From assembly GCA_023417955.1 (NCBI GenBank), contig JAEZDW010000453.1:1-11069 (forward strand): a stretch of DNA of 11,069 bases, written 5' to 3'. The position numbers were made by a program, and so were the translations under genes. The notes under the pieces are model-generated. The model ran no database searches, had not been told where the DNA came from, and saw only the letters and a program-made list of their open reading frames with translations. Shown piece by piece: positions 1-7,700 of the stretch (the first letter of the stretch is position 1; the number at the start of each line of letters is the position of its first letter). The stretch comes from Bacteroidota bacterium (GTDB lineage: Bacteria; Bacteroidota; Bacteroidia; Cytophagales; Cyclobacteriaceae).

Positions 1-40
1 CTCGCTGCTGTCCTGCCCGCATGGCCAGGCTCAGGATTCG
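1..40. repeat. Partial copy (right end only) of the ~195-bp palindromic repeat
   Basis: The first 40 bases match the right end of the repeat found in full at 79-271, 632-830 and 872-1068: a CTCGCTGCT block, a GCCCGCA/GGCCAGG block and a terminal GGCTCAGGATTCG. The rest of this copy lies outside the window. The AT-rich stretch that follows (about 41-78) is nearly the same as the spacer at 831-871, so the order repeat-spacer-repeat occurs twice here. Confidence 0.75.
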
Positions 41-78
41 CCGCAACTTTATTAAACTTATTAAATATAAAGTGAACC

Positions 79-271
79 CGGATCCTGAGCACGGCATGTG
101 CGTTGGGTTAGAAGCGAGCGAAGGACCTGTGTGAGCGTTCCACTTGCAATTGGTGTGCTTTTGGGCAGCTGCAAGGTTTGAGGTGACAACTCACGAAAGC
201 ATTCCCCGGTAACGATCACGTTTTTTCCTTCGCTCGCTGCTCCCTTGCCCGCAAGTCCAGGCTCAGATCCG
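79..271. repeat. Full copy 1 of the ~195-bp palindromic repeat
   Basis: This copy begins CGGATCCTGAGC and ends GCTCAGATCCG, so its ends are inverted repeats of each other apart from one base. A second inverted pair lies inside, built on GCGAGCGAAGG on the left and CCTTCGCTCGC on the right. It is the most diverged of the three full copies, with many substitutions against 872-1068. Its right end is 11 bp from the stop codon of the GIY-YIG gene. Frames open across it on the minus strand, but they only read through the repeat (see rejected items). Confidence 0.85.
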
Positions 272-282
272 CCGTACAACGT

Positions 283-585
283 TTACAAATTTTCCAAATC
301 ACCCCGTAGGTCTCGCCACTTTGGATTGAACTTCGTGATGAGGGCAATCTTCCAGGGGCGACTCTTTCCTTTGATATATTTCTCCGCCGCCTCTGCTTCG
401 CTAATGGAAAGGAAACCCTGGTAGTAAACCAGGCGGTTTACATTGTACTTCGCAGTAAATGATGATGGATTTTGTTTGGTAACGTGTTCCCATGTTCGCG
501 TCGGGAGGTCTGTTGTAGATCCAGTATACAATACGAATCTTGTGCGTGTACTAAGGATGTACACCCATGCTACATATTTTGTCAT
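283..585 (-). CDS. Small single-domain GIY-YIG nuclease family protein
   Basis: A 100-residue protein made almost entirely of one GIY-YIG nuclease domain, the URI-like type common as stand-alone genes in Bacteroidota. The two signature halves are VYI (residues 8-10) and YTG (20-22), followed by the R30-x3-H34 helix motif, the likely metal-binding glutamate E68 in an EAxxxEKxIK context, and N86 in the C-terminal KFNPKW motif. All expected catalytic positions are present, so it should be active. There is no DNA-recognition domain, and the target is unknown. I chose the ATG at 585 over a TTG two codons upstream because it sits directly before the conserved MTKYV-type start. A TATATTTG -7 element lies 25 bp upstream. 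The gene is bracketed by repeat copies at 79-271 and 632-830. Whether it acts on the repeats, on recombination intermediates or in repair cannot be told from sequence. Confidence 0.88.
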   Translation of the reverse strand: MTKYVAWVYILSTRTRFVLYTGSTTDLPTRTWEHVTKQNPSSFTAKYNVNRLVYYQGFLSISEAEAAEKYIKGKSRPWKIALITKFNPKWRDLRGDLENL

Positions 586-609
586 ACACAACGGTTTTTA
601 CTTCAATAA

Positions 610-617
610 CAAATATA
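610..617 (-). promoter_or_regulatory. Candidate -7 element of the GIY-YIG gene promoter
   Basis: On the minus strand this reads TATATTTG, a full match to the Bacteroidota -7 consensus TAnnTTTG. It lies 25 bp before the ATG at 585, in the gap between the gene and repeat copy 2. No convincing -33 TTTG is present at the usual distance, and the sequence is AT-rich, so the call is moderate. Confidence 0.45.
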
Positions 618-631
618 TAAAAAAATCTATC

Positions 632-830
632 CGGGATCCTGAGCACGGCATGTGCGTTGGATTAGAAGCGAAGCGAAGGACCCGTGCGAGCGTTCCACTT
701 GCAATATGTGTGTTCCTGGGTGCCTGCAAAGTTGGGGTGACAACTCATGAAAACATTCCCCGGTAACGATCACGTCTTCACTGGTCCTTCGCTCGCTGCT
801 CCCTCGCCCGCAAGGCCAGGCTCATATCCG
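632..830. repeat. Full copy 2 of the ~195-bp palindromic repeat
   Basis: This copy differs from the one at 872-1068 by about four substitutions and one single-base indel over nearly 200 bp, which implies recent duplication or gene conversion. It begins CGGGATCCTGAGC and ends GGCTCATATCCG. It lies upstream of the GIY-YIG gene and is joined to copy 3 by a 41-bp AT-rich spacer. Confidence 0.88.
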
Positions 831-871
831 CCGTGCTAACTTTATTAAATTTATCAAATATCAAGTGAACC
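831..871. repeat. AT-rich spacer shared between two repeat pairs
   Basis: The spacer between repeat copies 2 and 3 closely matches the stretch at about 41-78 between the partial first copy and copy 1. Both carry ACTTTATTAAA, then a TAAATAT/CAAATAT block, then AAGTGAACC directly before the next repeat's CGGATCC. The repeat plus spacer therefore behaves as one duplicated unit of about 235-240 bp. Confidence 0.7.
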
Positions 872-1068
872 CGGATCCTGAGCACGGCATGTGCGTTGGA
901 TTAGAAGCGAGCGAAGGACCCGTGCGAGCGTTCCACTTGCAATATGTGTGTTCCTGGGGGCCTGCAAAGTTGGGGTGACAACTCATGAAAACATTCCTCG
1001 GTAACGATCACGTCTTCACTGATCCTTCGCTCGCTGCTCCCTCGCCCGCAAGGCCAGGCTCAGATCCG
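872..1068. repeat. Full copy 3 of the ~195-bp palindromic repeat
   Basis: This is the reference copy for the family. The outer ends CGGATCCTGAGC and GCTCAGATCCG are inverted. AGCGAGCGAAGGA at 906-918 is a perfect inverse of 1023-1035. A small hairpin AGTTG-GGGTGA-CAACT sits at 968-983. The single strand could therefore fold into a long, interrupted stem with an inner hairpin. Its right end is only 5 bp from the stop codon of the M48 protease gene. It carries no coding region and could serve as a 3' end structure or terminator, though it has no T-tract typical of an intrinsic terminator. Confidence 0.88.
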
Positions 1069-1073
1069 GACGA

Positions 1074-2201
1074 CTAATTATACTGACTAAACCTCTTAAT
1101 CTCAAGCAGTCTCTTATAAGGATGAGGATGTGTGAGAAACTTTTCAGATAACCATGTCCAGAAACCAAGGTTCCGCTCACACTCGTTCAGGTGCGCTTCG
1201 ACGTTCACCTTTGCGTAAATCTCCTTGCCCGTCGTCATAACAAGAACTCCTTCAATGGCACCTTTCGGGGAACACTGGTAGCCAACTCGATCGCATGTGT
1301 ACTCGCAACCACGCGAATATGCCAGAGCCAAAAACGGAATTATTGCAGATGGCAACAAGAACTTCCTCTTCAACAAGTGTTTTTGCCTGATGTGACATAA
1401 TTCATGCGCTGTTACATACTTCAGCACGTCGTAATCACCTTTCAATGTGGTTTCAAGAACTTCGGAATAAATCAAAAGTATATGCGAACGCGTGAAGCTG
1501 GTTACAAACGAATTAAAATGCCCGTACGTAACGAATATTTCCGGAACCTTTATCTTTAATTTCTGTGTCTGCTCCTCTACAATACGAAAAACTTCGGGAT
1601 ACTGGTCTTTTGTAATGCGTACCGAACTCCCCTTGACTAGCCCGATAAACAACCCTTTCGTTATGAATCCCAACACATAGATCGCTGCCGCTCCAACAAT
1701 AAAAGGTAGGAAAACAATCAACGGGATTTCATTCACAATTGCCCACGTGATCACTGCTACCAGTGCTGCGTACACCAACAGACTTATCACAAGCCTTATG
1801 CTGAAGTACATCTTTTCTTTTGGGTGCTGCTTCACCCTGAAATCTGATTCATAGGCCGCCTCCGCCCTTTCTACCGTACCATGATTTCTGGAGATATCCG
1901 CCTGACGGTTCTTTTCAAGTAACGCTTCATCAGGATCAACACCACTAAAGTAATTTTCCGCCAGGTAATTCAACATCGTCCGCCTTTGATCATTACTAAT
2001 CCGCAGCTCAGCGTCGATCCCTTCAACGTTTATCGCGAACATGGCCATCCCGTTTTCATCTTCATTCCGCACCTGTACCGAGCCAAACGTCCTGGCTGAA
2101 TCCAATGCCTTGAATAAATTATAATAGTTTTGAAAACTTTGATTGTCAAAATTGTAAAGCAACCACTTCCTGTAGTCAGTGGATTGTAATTCCTGAACCA
2201 T
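1074..2201 (-). CDS. M48-family membrane zinc metalloprotease
   Basis: A 375-residue M48 (HtpX/Ste24-like) peptidase. The zinc site HELCH is at residues 266-270, inside TAHELCHIRQKH, with the third ligand probably E300 in the CEYTCDR helix. The C-terminal THPHPYKRL motif (about 357-365) is typical of the family. Two adjacent hydrophobic stretches (about 132-156 and 159-188) should span the inner membrane, and a weaker one follows the zinc helix (281-295). The first 130 residues are soluble, with no signal peptide, and I do not recognise a named domain there. Family members degrade misfolded membrane proteins or process substrates at the membrane; the substrate here is unknown. The frame stays open to a GTG at 2312, but I prefer the ATG at 2201, which begins a conserved-looking soluble segment and leaves room for a promoter. 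The 3' end abuts a repeat copy. Confidence 0.85.
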   Translation of the reverse strand: MVQELQSTDYRKWLLYNFDNQSFQNYYNLFKALDSARTFGSVQVRNEDENGMAMFAINVEGIDAELRISNDQRRTMLNYLAENYFSGVDPDEALLEKNRQADISRNHGTVERAEAAYESDFRVKQHPKEKMYFSIRLVISLLVYAALVAVITWAIVNEIPLIVFLPFIVGAAAIYVLGFITKGLFIGLVKGSSVRITKDQYPEVFRIVEEQTQKLKIKVPEIFVTYGHFNSFVTSFTRSHILLIYSEVLETTLKGDYDVLKYVTAHELCHIRQKHLLKRKFLLPSAIIPFLALAYSRGCEYTCDRVGYQCSPKGAIEGVLVMTTGKEIYAKVNVEAHLNECERNLGFWTWLSEKFLTHPHPYKRLLEIKRFSQYN

Positions 2202-2281
2202 GTTTGATATTCTTTGTGTACGAATTAGAATCTGTTCCCTGCGATCGGTGTATAAAATGTTCCCTAATAACCAACAAAACT

Positions 2282-2289
2282 TAAATATA
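2282..2289 (-). promoter_or_regulatory. Weak candidate -7 element for the M48 protease gene
   Basis: On the minus strand this reads TATATTTA, one mismatch from TAnnTTTG, 80 bp before the ATG at 2201. A GTTT lies 17 bp further upstream where a -33 TTTG might be. If real, transcription would start inside the longer GTG-started frame, which supports the shorter start. The match is weak in AT-rich DNA. Confidence 0.2.
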
Positions 2290-2364
2290 CGATCAACTAT
2301 ACCGGGAAACACTTGAAAATGAATGATTACCTTACGTTACAATCCTATTTGCCGGACTATTTCA

Positions 2365-2530
2365 CGTGAACATTCCCCTTGCAGTACGTGTGTTCCTGGA
2401 TGCGTGCAAGCACGGAGTGACTGCCTCGAAAACATACCCCGGTAACGATCACGTTTTCACTGATCCTTCCCCGAGTTCTCGGGACGCGGCGCGCGCTGCT
2501 GTCTCGCCCGCAAGGCCAGGCTCAGGATCC
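2365..2530. repeat. 5'-truncated, diverged copy 4 of the palindromic repeat
   Basis: It matches the other copies from the GTTCCACTTGCA block onward but lacks the left arm (the CGGATCCTGAGC and GCGAGCGAAGG segments). The right arm carries an extra block of about 24 bp with a palindrome CCCGAG-TT-CTCGGG at about 2470-2483, followed by a GC-rich GCGGCGCGCGC run. The right end GCTCAGGATCC is the exact inverse of the left end GGATCCTGAGC of the full copies. The copy ends 24 bp from the stop codon of the S9 peptidase gene. It occupies most of the 353-bp gap between the two peptidase genes; the rest (2202-2364) holds only the M48 upstream region. Confidence 0.8.
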
Positions 2531-2554
2531 ACGTAATAAATTATGCATGACTTG

Positions 2555-4462
2555 TCAAAGTGTCTCCTCAAGCCAGCGGAAGAACTCACGTTGCCATACC
2601 AGTGCATTTTGCGCGGTGAGCACCCAGTGATTTTCATCCGGGAAGTAAACAAGTCGGCTCTTTATGCCTCGTAGTTGTGCAGCCTGAAATGCCTCGAATG
2701 CCTGGCCATCAGGAACGCGGTAGTCCTTGCCACCCTGATAGATAAGTATCGGCGTATCCCACTTGTCAACCAGGTTGCTGGGATCAAATTCAGCATAACT
2801 ACGCTGTGCTGCCTTGTTGTCTTTTTCCCAGTACGGTCCGCCATAATCAAAGTCAACGAAGAATAGCTCTTCCGTTGTGCCGTACATGCTTTTCAGGTTG
2901 AAGATACCGTCGTGTGCGATGAACGACTTAAACCGTTTGTTGTGAATACCCGCGAGGTAGAACACTGAATACCCACCATAGCTTGCGCCAACGCAACCGA
3001 GTCTTTCCTTATCAACGTACGACTCTTTTGATACATCATCAATCGCCGACAAATAATCTTTCATTACCTGACCACCGTGATCCTTACTTATAGCCTCATT
3101 CCATTCTACACCATGACCGGGCATACCTCTGCGATTCGGCGCCACAACGATGTAGCCATTCGCTGCCATCAACTGGAAGTTCCAGCGGTATGAATAAAAC
3201 TGACTAAGTGGTGCCTGCGGTCCCCCCTGGCAATACAAAAGCGTCGGGTATTTCTTTGACGGATCGAAGTCCGGCGGATAGATCACCCACACCACCATGT
3301 CTTTATTATCGGTGGTTTTTACAATGCGTTTCTCGATCTTGCTAAGCTTGATCTTCTTGTACGTGTCGTCATTCACACGCGTGAGCTGAACCATCTGACC
3401 GTTTTTGGTATCAACCGTGTACAACTCCGTAGCATGATTCATATCCGTACGCGTTACCACTAACGTATTGCCTGCCTGCCCTGCGATACCCGTGACATCA
3501 AACTGGCCGTTTGTAATTTGTTTTACCACCGGCAATTTCTTCGTAAGTCCGGGATAGTCGACTTCAAAAAGTTGAATCGTTCCACCGATCGCTGCCGTGA
3601 AGTAAATCTTCTTACCATCGTTGCTCCAGCGAAAATCCGAAACGGTACCGTCCCAGTTCTGTGTGAGGTTGATTACTGCAGTGCCTTTCTTAACGATGAT
3701 ATCGTTCTTGTCGGATTCATAACCATCCCTTGCCATGCTCAGCCACGCGAGCTCGCCGTTTTTCGAAAATGAAGGATGAGTATCGTATCCCATCCTGCCT
3801 TCGGTAAGGTCAACGGTCTGGCCAGTGGCCACATCATATTCGTAAAGATCCGTATTCGTACTTCTCGCGTATTCTGTTCCTGCCTTGCGCTTCGTAACGT
3901 AAACGATCTTCTTACTATCCGGACTCCAGGCAAAATCTTCTTCCCCGCCAAAAGGCTTCGTCGGACTATCAAACATCTGTCCTTCCATGATGTCCTTGCC
4001 TTCACCGGGCTTGCCATCAACTATTGGATGCACGAACAGGTGACTGTACTGGCCATCTTCCCATGTATCCCAATGACGGTAGTTGAGACTTTCGTAAATC
4101 ATTACGTTCGAGTTTTTAAGCTCCGGGTAATAATCCGAACCATATACTTTCTGAATCTTTACTTCCTTCGGAATGATCTGATACTTGCCATCCGGTGAGA
4201 TTGTGGAGTTCACGGTCAGCTTCCCGAGATCCGGAACTTCAGTTGCTGCTCCACCTTTGATTGAAACCGTAAAATGCTTACGGCTGCTTTTGTTGGTCTC
4301 GGCATTCGGATAAGTGACCGAATAGTAAACCGTTTGCTGATCGGCGGCGATACCCGCACCTCCTACCCGGCCTAGCTGCCATAGCAGTTCTGGGGTCATA
4401 CGATCTTGTGCGGACAGGAATAACGTACTGATAACCAGTAACGTAGTGATGGAAAGTTTCAT
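2555..4462 (-). CDS. Secreted S9-family prolyl-oligopeptidase-type serine peptidase
   Basis: A 635-residue exported serine peptidase. The N-terminus MKLSITTLLVISTLFLSAQD is a signal peptide, probably cut near the SAQ, which places the protein in the periplasm or outside the cell. Residues ~20-380 form a beta-propeller with TolB/WD-like blades, for example FAWSPDSKKIVYVT (~177), PSFSKNGELAW (~230) and FRWSNDGKKIYFT (~277). The C-terminal alpha/beta-hydrolase domain (~390-635) holds the triad S494 (in GASYGGY), D580 (in GGKDYRVP) and H612 (in PDENHW). The layout fits the S9C acylaminoacyl-peptidase/dipeptidyl-peptidase group, which trims short peptides for nutrition or turnover; the exact specificity is not readable. 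I chose the ATG at 4462 because it gives the signal peptide directly, although the frame extends 16 codons further. A good promoter lies just upstream. A single-gene unit. Confidence 0.9.
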   Translation of the reverse strand: MKLSITTLLVISTLFLSAQDRMTPELLWQLGRVGGAGIAADQQTVYYSVTYPNAETNKSSRKHFTVSIKGGAATEVPDLGKLTVNSTISPDGKYQIIPKEVKIQKVYGSDYYPELKNSNVMIYESLNYRHWDTWEDGQYSHLFVHPIVDGKPGEGKDIMEGQMFDSPTKPFGGEEDFAWSPDSKKIVYVTKRKAGTEYARSTNTDLYEYDVATGQTVDLTEGRMGYDTHPSFSKNGELAWLSMARDGYESDKNDIIVKKGTAVINLTQNWDGTVSDFRWSNDGKKIYFTAAIGGTIQLFEVDYPGLTKKLPVVKQITNGQFDVTGIAGQAGNTLVVTRTDMNHATELYTVDTKNGQMVQLTRVNDDTYKKIKLSKIEKRIVKTTDNKDMVVWVIYPPDFDPSKKYPTLLYCQGGPQAPLSQFYSYRWNFQLMAANGYIVVAPNRRGMPGHGVEWNEAISKDHGGQVMKDYLSAIDDVSKESYVDKERLGCVGASYGGYSVFYLAGIHNKRFKSFIAHDGIFNLKSMYGTTEELFFVDFDYGGPYWEKDNKAAQRSYAEFDPSNLVDKWDTPILIYQGGKDYRVPDGQAFEAFQAAQLRGIKSRLVYFPDENHWVLTAQNALVWQREFFRWLEETL

Positions 4463-4480
4463 GCGATTAATGAGTTTGGG

Positions 4481-4511
4481 TAAAGATAGGTTTCCAGTGC
4501 GCAATTTCAAA
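4481..4511 (-). promoter_or_regulatory. Bacteroidota-type promoter of the S9 peptidase gene
   Basis: On the minus strand TTTG (4511-4508) is followed, after exactly 19 bp, by TATCTTTA (4488-4481). These match the -33 (TTTG) and -7 (TAnnTTTG) elements of the Bacteroidota sigma factor, with one mismatch at the last -7 base and normal spacing. The -7 box is 18 bp upstream of the ATG at 4462, giving a very short leader and supporting that start codon. Confidence 0.6.
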
Positions 4512-4604
4512 TTGAGGGGAATACTATCACCGCAGGGACACGGGGCAGCGGGGTTCCGGAGTAATTTTTGAAGGATGAAGGTTTACAACTGATGCAGCAC
4601 TGGA

Positions 4605-4635
4605 GGTTTCAGGTTGACAGGTTTCAGGTTTCAGG
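4605..4635. repeat. Three short GGTTTCAGG repeats
   Basis: GGTTTCAGG occurs at 4605-4613, 4620-4628 and 4627-4635, the last two sharing two bases. They lie in the 267-bp gap between the S9 peptidase promoter and the end of dnaE2. A second low-complexity patch rich in GCCAG follows at about 4699-4726. Function unknown; slipped-strand expansion is the simplest origin. Confidence 0.6.
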
Positions 4636-4710
4636 AGCATTTATATAGAAAGCTCGCCGCTTGCAACTGAAAACGAACTCCTCAACAGAATCGAAACCAG
4701 GCCAGAGGCC

Positions 4711-4731
4711 AGCAGCCAGTTGCCAGCTGCT
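4711..4731 (-). other. Hairpin overlapping the dnaE2 stop codon
   Basis: AGCAGC (4711-4716) and GCTGCT (4726-4731) are perfect inverse arms around a 9-base loop, overlapping the last two bases read of the dnaE2 stop codon (4732-4730). A second small inverted pair, GGCC-AGA-GGCC, follows at about 4700-4710 in the direction of transcription. There is no U-tract, so this is at most a weak or factor-assisted 3' end structure. Confidence 0.3.
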
Positions 4732-7700
4732 ACTTAAAATTACGCCCATCCGGGAATATTTTTCCCTGTACAACTTCTACCCGCTGATCGCGTGCTGGTC
4801 CTGTGCGTTCATCGGAGCGTGCGAATGTGCGGAAGGATACTTCTTCGTTGTTGTTTGAAACCGGTAGCAATTTCTGCAGCAGTCGCGAGTAGTTTACGCA
4901 GCGGCTTACAATCACGTGGATCACCTCACCTTCGCGCTGCACCTTACCTTCTACCATGAGCAACCGCGACTGAATAATTTCCTTTCTGTACTTATCAAAA
5001 TGTTTCTGGAACACGACCAGGTTAGCAGTACCGGTTTCATCTTCGAGCGTAATGAAGCATACGCCCTTTGCTGTTCCGGGACGCTGACGCACCAGAATAA
5101 GTCCGGCGATCTTAACATTCGTACCCTCACGAATAGTTTCCAGGTCGCGGGCAGATACTACCCTGAGCTGTGTTAATTGCTCGCGAATAAAACTCAGCGG
5201 ATGCGCCTTAATTGACAACGATGTTGTCGCATAGTCGTGAACGACGTGTTCTGATAAAAGCATGTCTGGCAGTTTTATGGAGTCTTCTGATTTGTCCTTT
5301 TCGGAAACGAAAATGGTATGAGGTTGCTGATCCTTTACGGATACTTCCCATAAAGCTTTACGTCGATCGAAGCCCATCGAACGAAATGCATCGGCATCTG
5401 CCAGGCGTTCGAGAGTCGACTCACTAACACCGACTTCGCGTAACTGGTGAATAGATGTATACCCCTGTTTCCTGCCTTTCACCAACGCAAGGACTTCATC
5501 TTCACGTATACCTTTAACCTGACGAAAGCCAAGGCGCATCGCGAAGTACTTACCCGATTTTTCCTCCAATGTATTATCCCATTGTGAATGGTTGACATCA
5601 ATGGGCAGTATAGTGACCCCGTGATTCCGGGCATCCGACACGATCTGGGCAGGCTGATAAAATCCCATAGGCATGCTGTTGAGCAAAGCACATGCAAACA
5701 CTTCCGGATAGTAACACTTCAGCCAGGATGAAACATAAACAAGCAATGCAAAGCTCACAGCATGGCTTTCGGGGAAACCATAACTGCCAAACCCTTCAAG
5801 CTGCCTGAACACGCGTCTTGCATACTCTTTCGTGTAGCCCTTGCGGGTCATACCGTCTACGAGTTTCTTTTCAAAATGACTCATCATCCCCTTAAACTTG
5901 AATGTTGCCATACTCCTGCGTAGTTCATCTGCTTCGGTAGGCGTAAACCCTGCGGCTACGATGGCAATCTTCATTGCCTGTTCCTGGAAAAGAGGAACAC
6001 CAAGCGTTCTTCCCAGGATTTGTTCAAGTTCTTTGGATGGGTATTCGACAGGCTCTTCACCATTGCGGCGACGCAAATAAGGATGCACCATATCTCCCTG
6101 AATGGGTCCCGGCCTGACAATGGCTACCTCAATCACCAGGTCGTAAAAACATTTTGGCTTGAGCCGTGGCAACATAGACTGCTGGGCACGACTTTCAATC
6201 TGAAAGACACCAATCGTGTCGGCATGACTGACCATCTCGTATACATTGGGATCATCCTGAGGGATGTTGGCAAGCGTAAGGTTAAGTCCGTAGTGTTGTT
6301 TAGCCAGATCAAATGCCTTTCGGATGCATGTGAGCATGCCCAGAGCGAGAACATCGATTTTAAGAAAGCCCAATACTTCAATATCGTCCTTATTCCACTC
6401 AATACAAGTGCGGTCCTCCATACGCGCATTGTGTATCGGACAGAGATCCGACAGTTGTCCTTCTGTGATTACAAACCCGCCGGTATGCTGACCTAATTGG
6501 CGCGGAAAGCTGATATACTGTTCCGTTAGCTGAAGCACTTTTCGAATAGTGGGATCGTCAGGGTTAATGCCTTGTCCGATAATGCGGTCGCGGTCAAAAC
6601 CTTCGTCGCTAAAATCCCAAATAAGGGCTGACAACCGGTTGATGGTATCTACAGACAAACCCATGGCCTTGCCCACATCGCGTATAGCCCCTTTGTGATG
6701 CAGCTGCGTAACGGTAGCGACAACGGCAGCCCTGTCGCGTCCGTATTTGCGATAGATGTATTGCATCACTTCCTCGCGGCGTTCGTGTTCGAAGTCAACA
6801 TCAATATCCGGAGGCTCATTTCGCGCGGAGGAGATAAACCGTTCAAACAACAAGTCGAATTTTGAAGGATCCACTGACGTGATTCCAAGACAATAACATA
6901 CCGTTGAGTTTGCTGCCGAACCCCTGCCCTGACACAGAATGTTTTGTTGTCGGGCATAATGCACGATGTCGTACACCGTGAGGAAGTATTCGGCATAGTT
7001 CATCTGTCCGATAAAATTTAACTCATACTCAATGGTAGCTTTCACTTTATCAGGGATACAACCGTTGAATAACCGCGATGCCCCCTGCCACGTAAGATGG
7101 ATTAACTCTTCCTGAGGAGTGCGGCCTTCGCTGGTGATTTCTTTGGGATATTGATACTTAAGTTCGCTTAGTGAAAAACGACAGGCATCTGCAATCTCCC
7201 GGGAATGGCAGATGGCATTTTCATGGTGCCGGAACAAGCGTTCCATCTCATCCGGATGTTTTAAGTACCGTTCTGCGTTGGGATATAAACGATAACCGGC
7301 ATTGTGAATCGTACACTTCTCACGGACACAGGTGATCACATCCTGAAGTTCTCTGCGTGACGGAGTATGGTAGTGTACATCATTCGTTGCCACGACACGA
7401 ATGTTAAATCGCTCAGCAAGCTTTTCGATCCTGTAAAGGTATTTTGAATCGGTTCCGTTATACAATCGGGATGCGGCAATGTACAATTCGTCTTCAAACG
7501 CTTCGCGATACTCTTCTGCGATTGCATAGAACGCAGGGTCAAAATCAAATGACTCATTCAGGGACTGTGGCGGAATCAAAACAAACTTTGAACCCTTTGC
7601 GTGATTGTAAACATCGGCTTTGTAGAGGTGGCACTTACCTTTTTCCGCACGGCGGTTACCCAATGTAAGCAAACCGGATATTCGCGCATACGCGGCTCTG

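Noticed and set aside
61..279. 72-codon open frame on the minus strand covering repeat copy 1
   Set aside because: It reads through the repeat; the EPGLAGxxAA-type peptide it would encode recurs wherever the repeat occurs (also at 2449-2652) and breaks at indels between copies, so it is not a gene.
443..766. 107-codon plus-strand open frame across the GIY-YIG gene and repeat copy 2
   Set aside because: It is antisense to a gene with clear domain motifs and then runs into repeat sequence; no recognisable protein features.
79..1068. CRISPR array
   Set aside because: The units are ~195 bp with long internal palindromes, and one interval is a gene; direct repeats of 24-40 bp with even unique spacers are absent and no cas gene is present.
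1000..1068. Intrinsic terminator in the repeat
   Set aside because: A strong stem can form, but no T-tract follows on either strand, so I leave it as a possible structured 3' end only.
2449..2652. 67-codon minus-strand frame joining repeat copy 4 and the end of the S9 peptidase gene
   Set aside because: Its first part is a shifted frame inside the S9 gene and the rest is repeat sequence.
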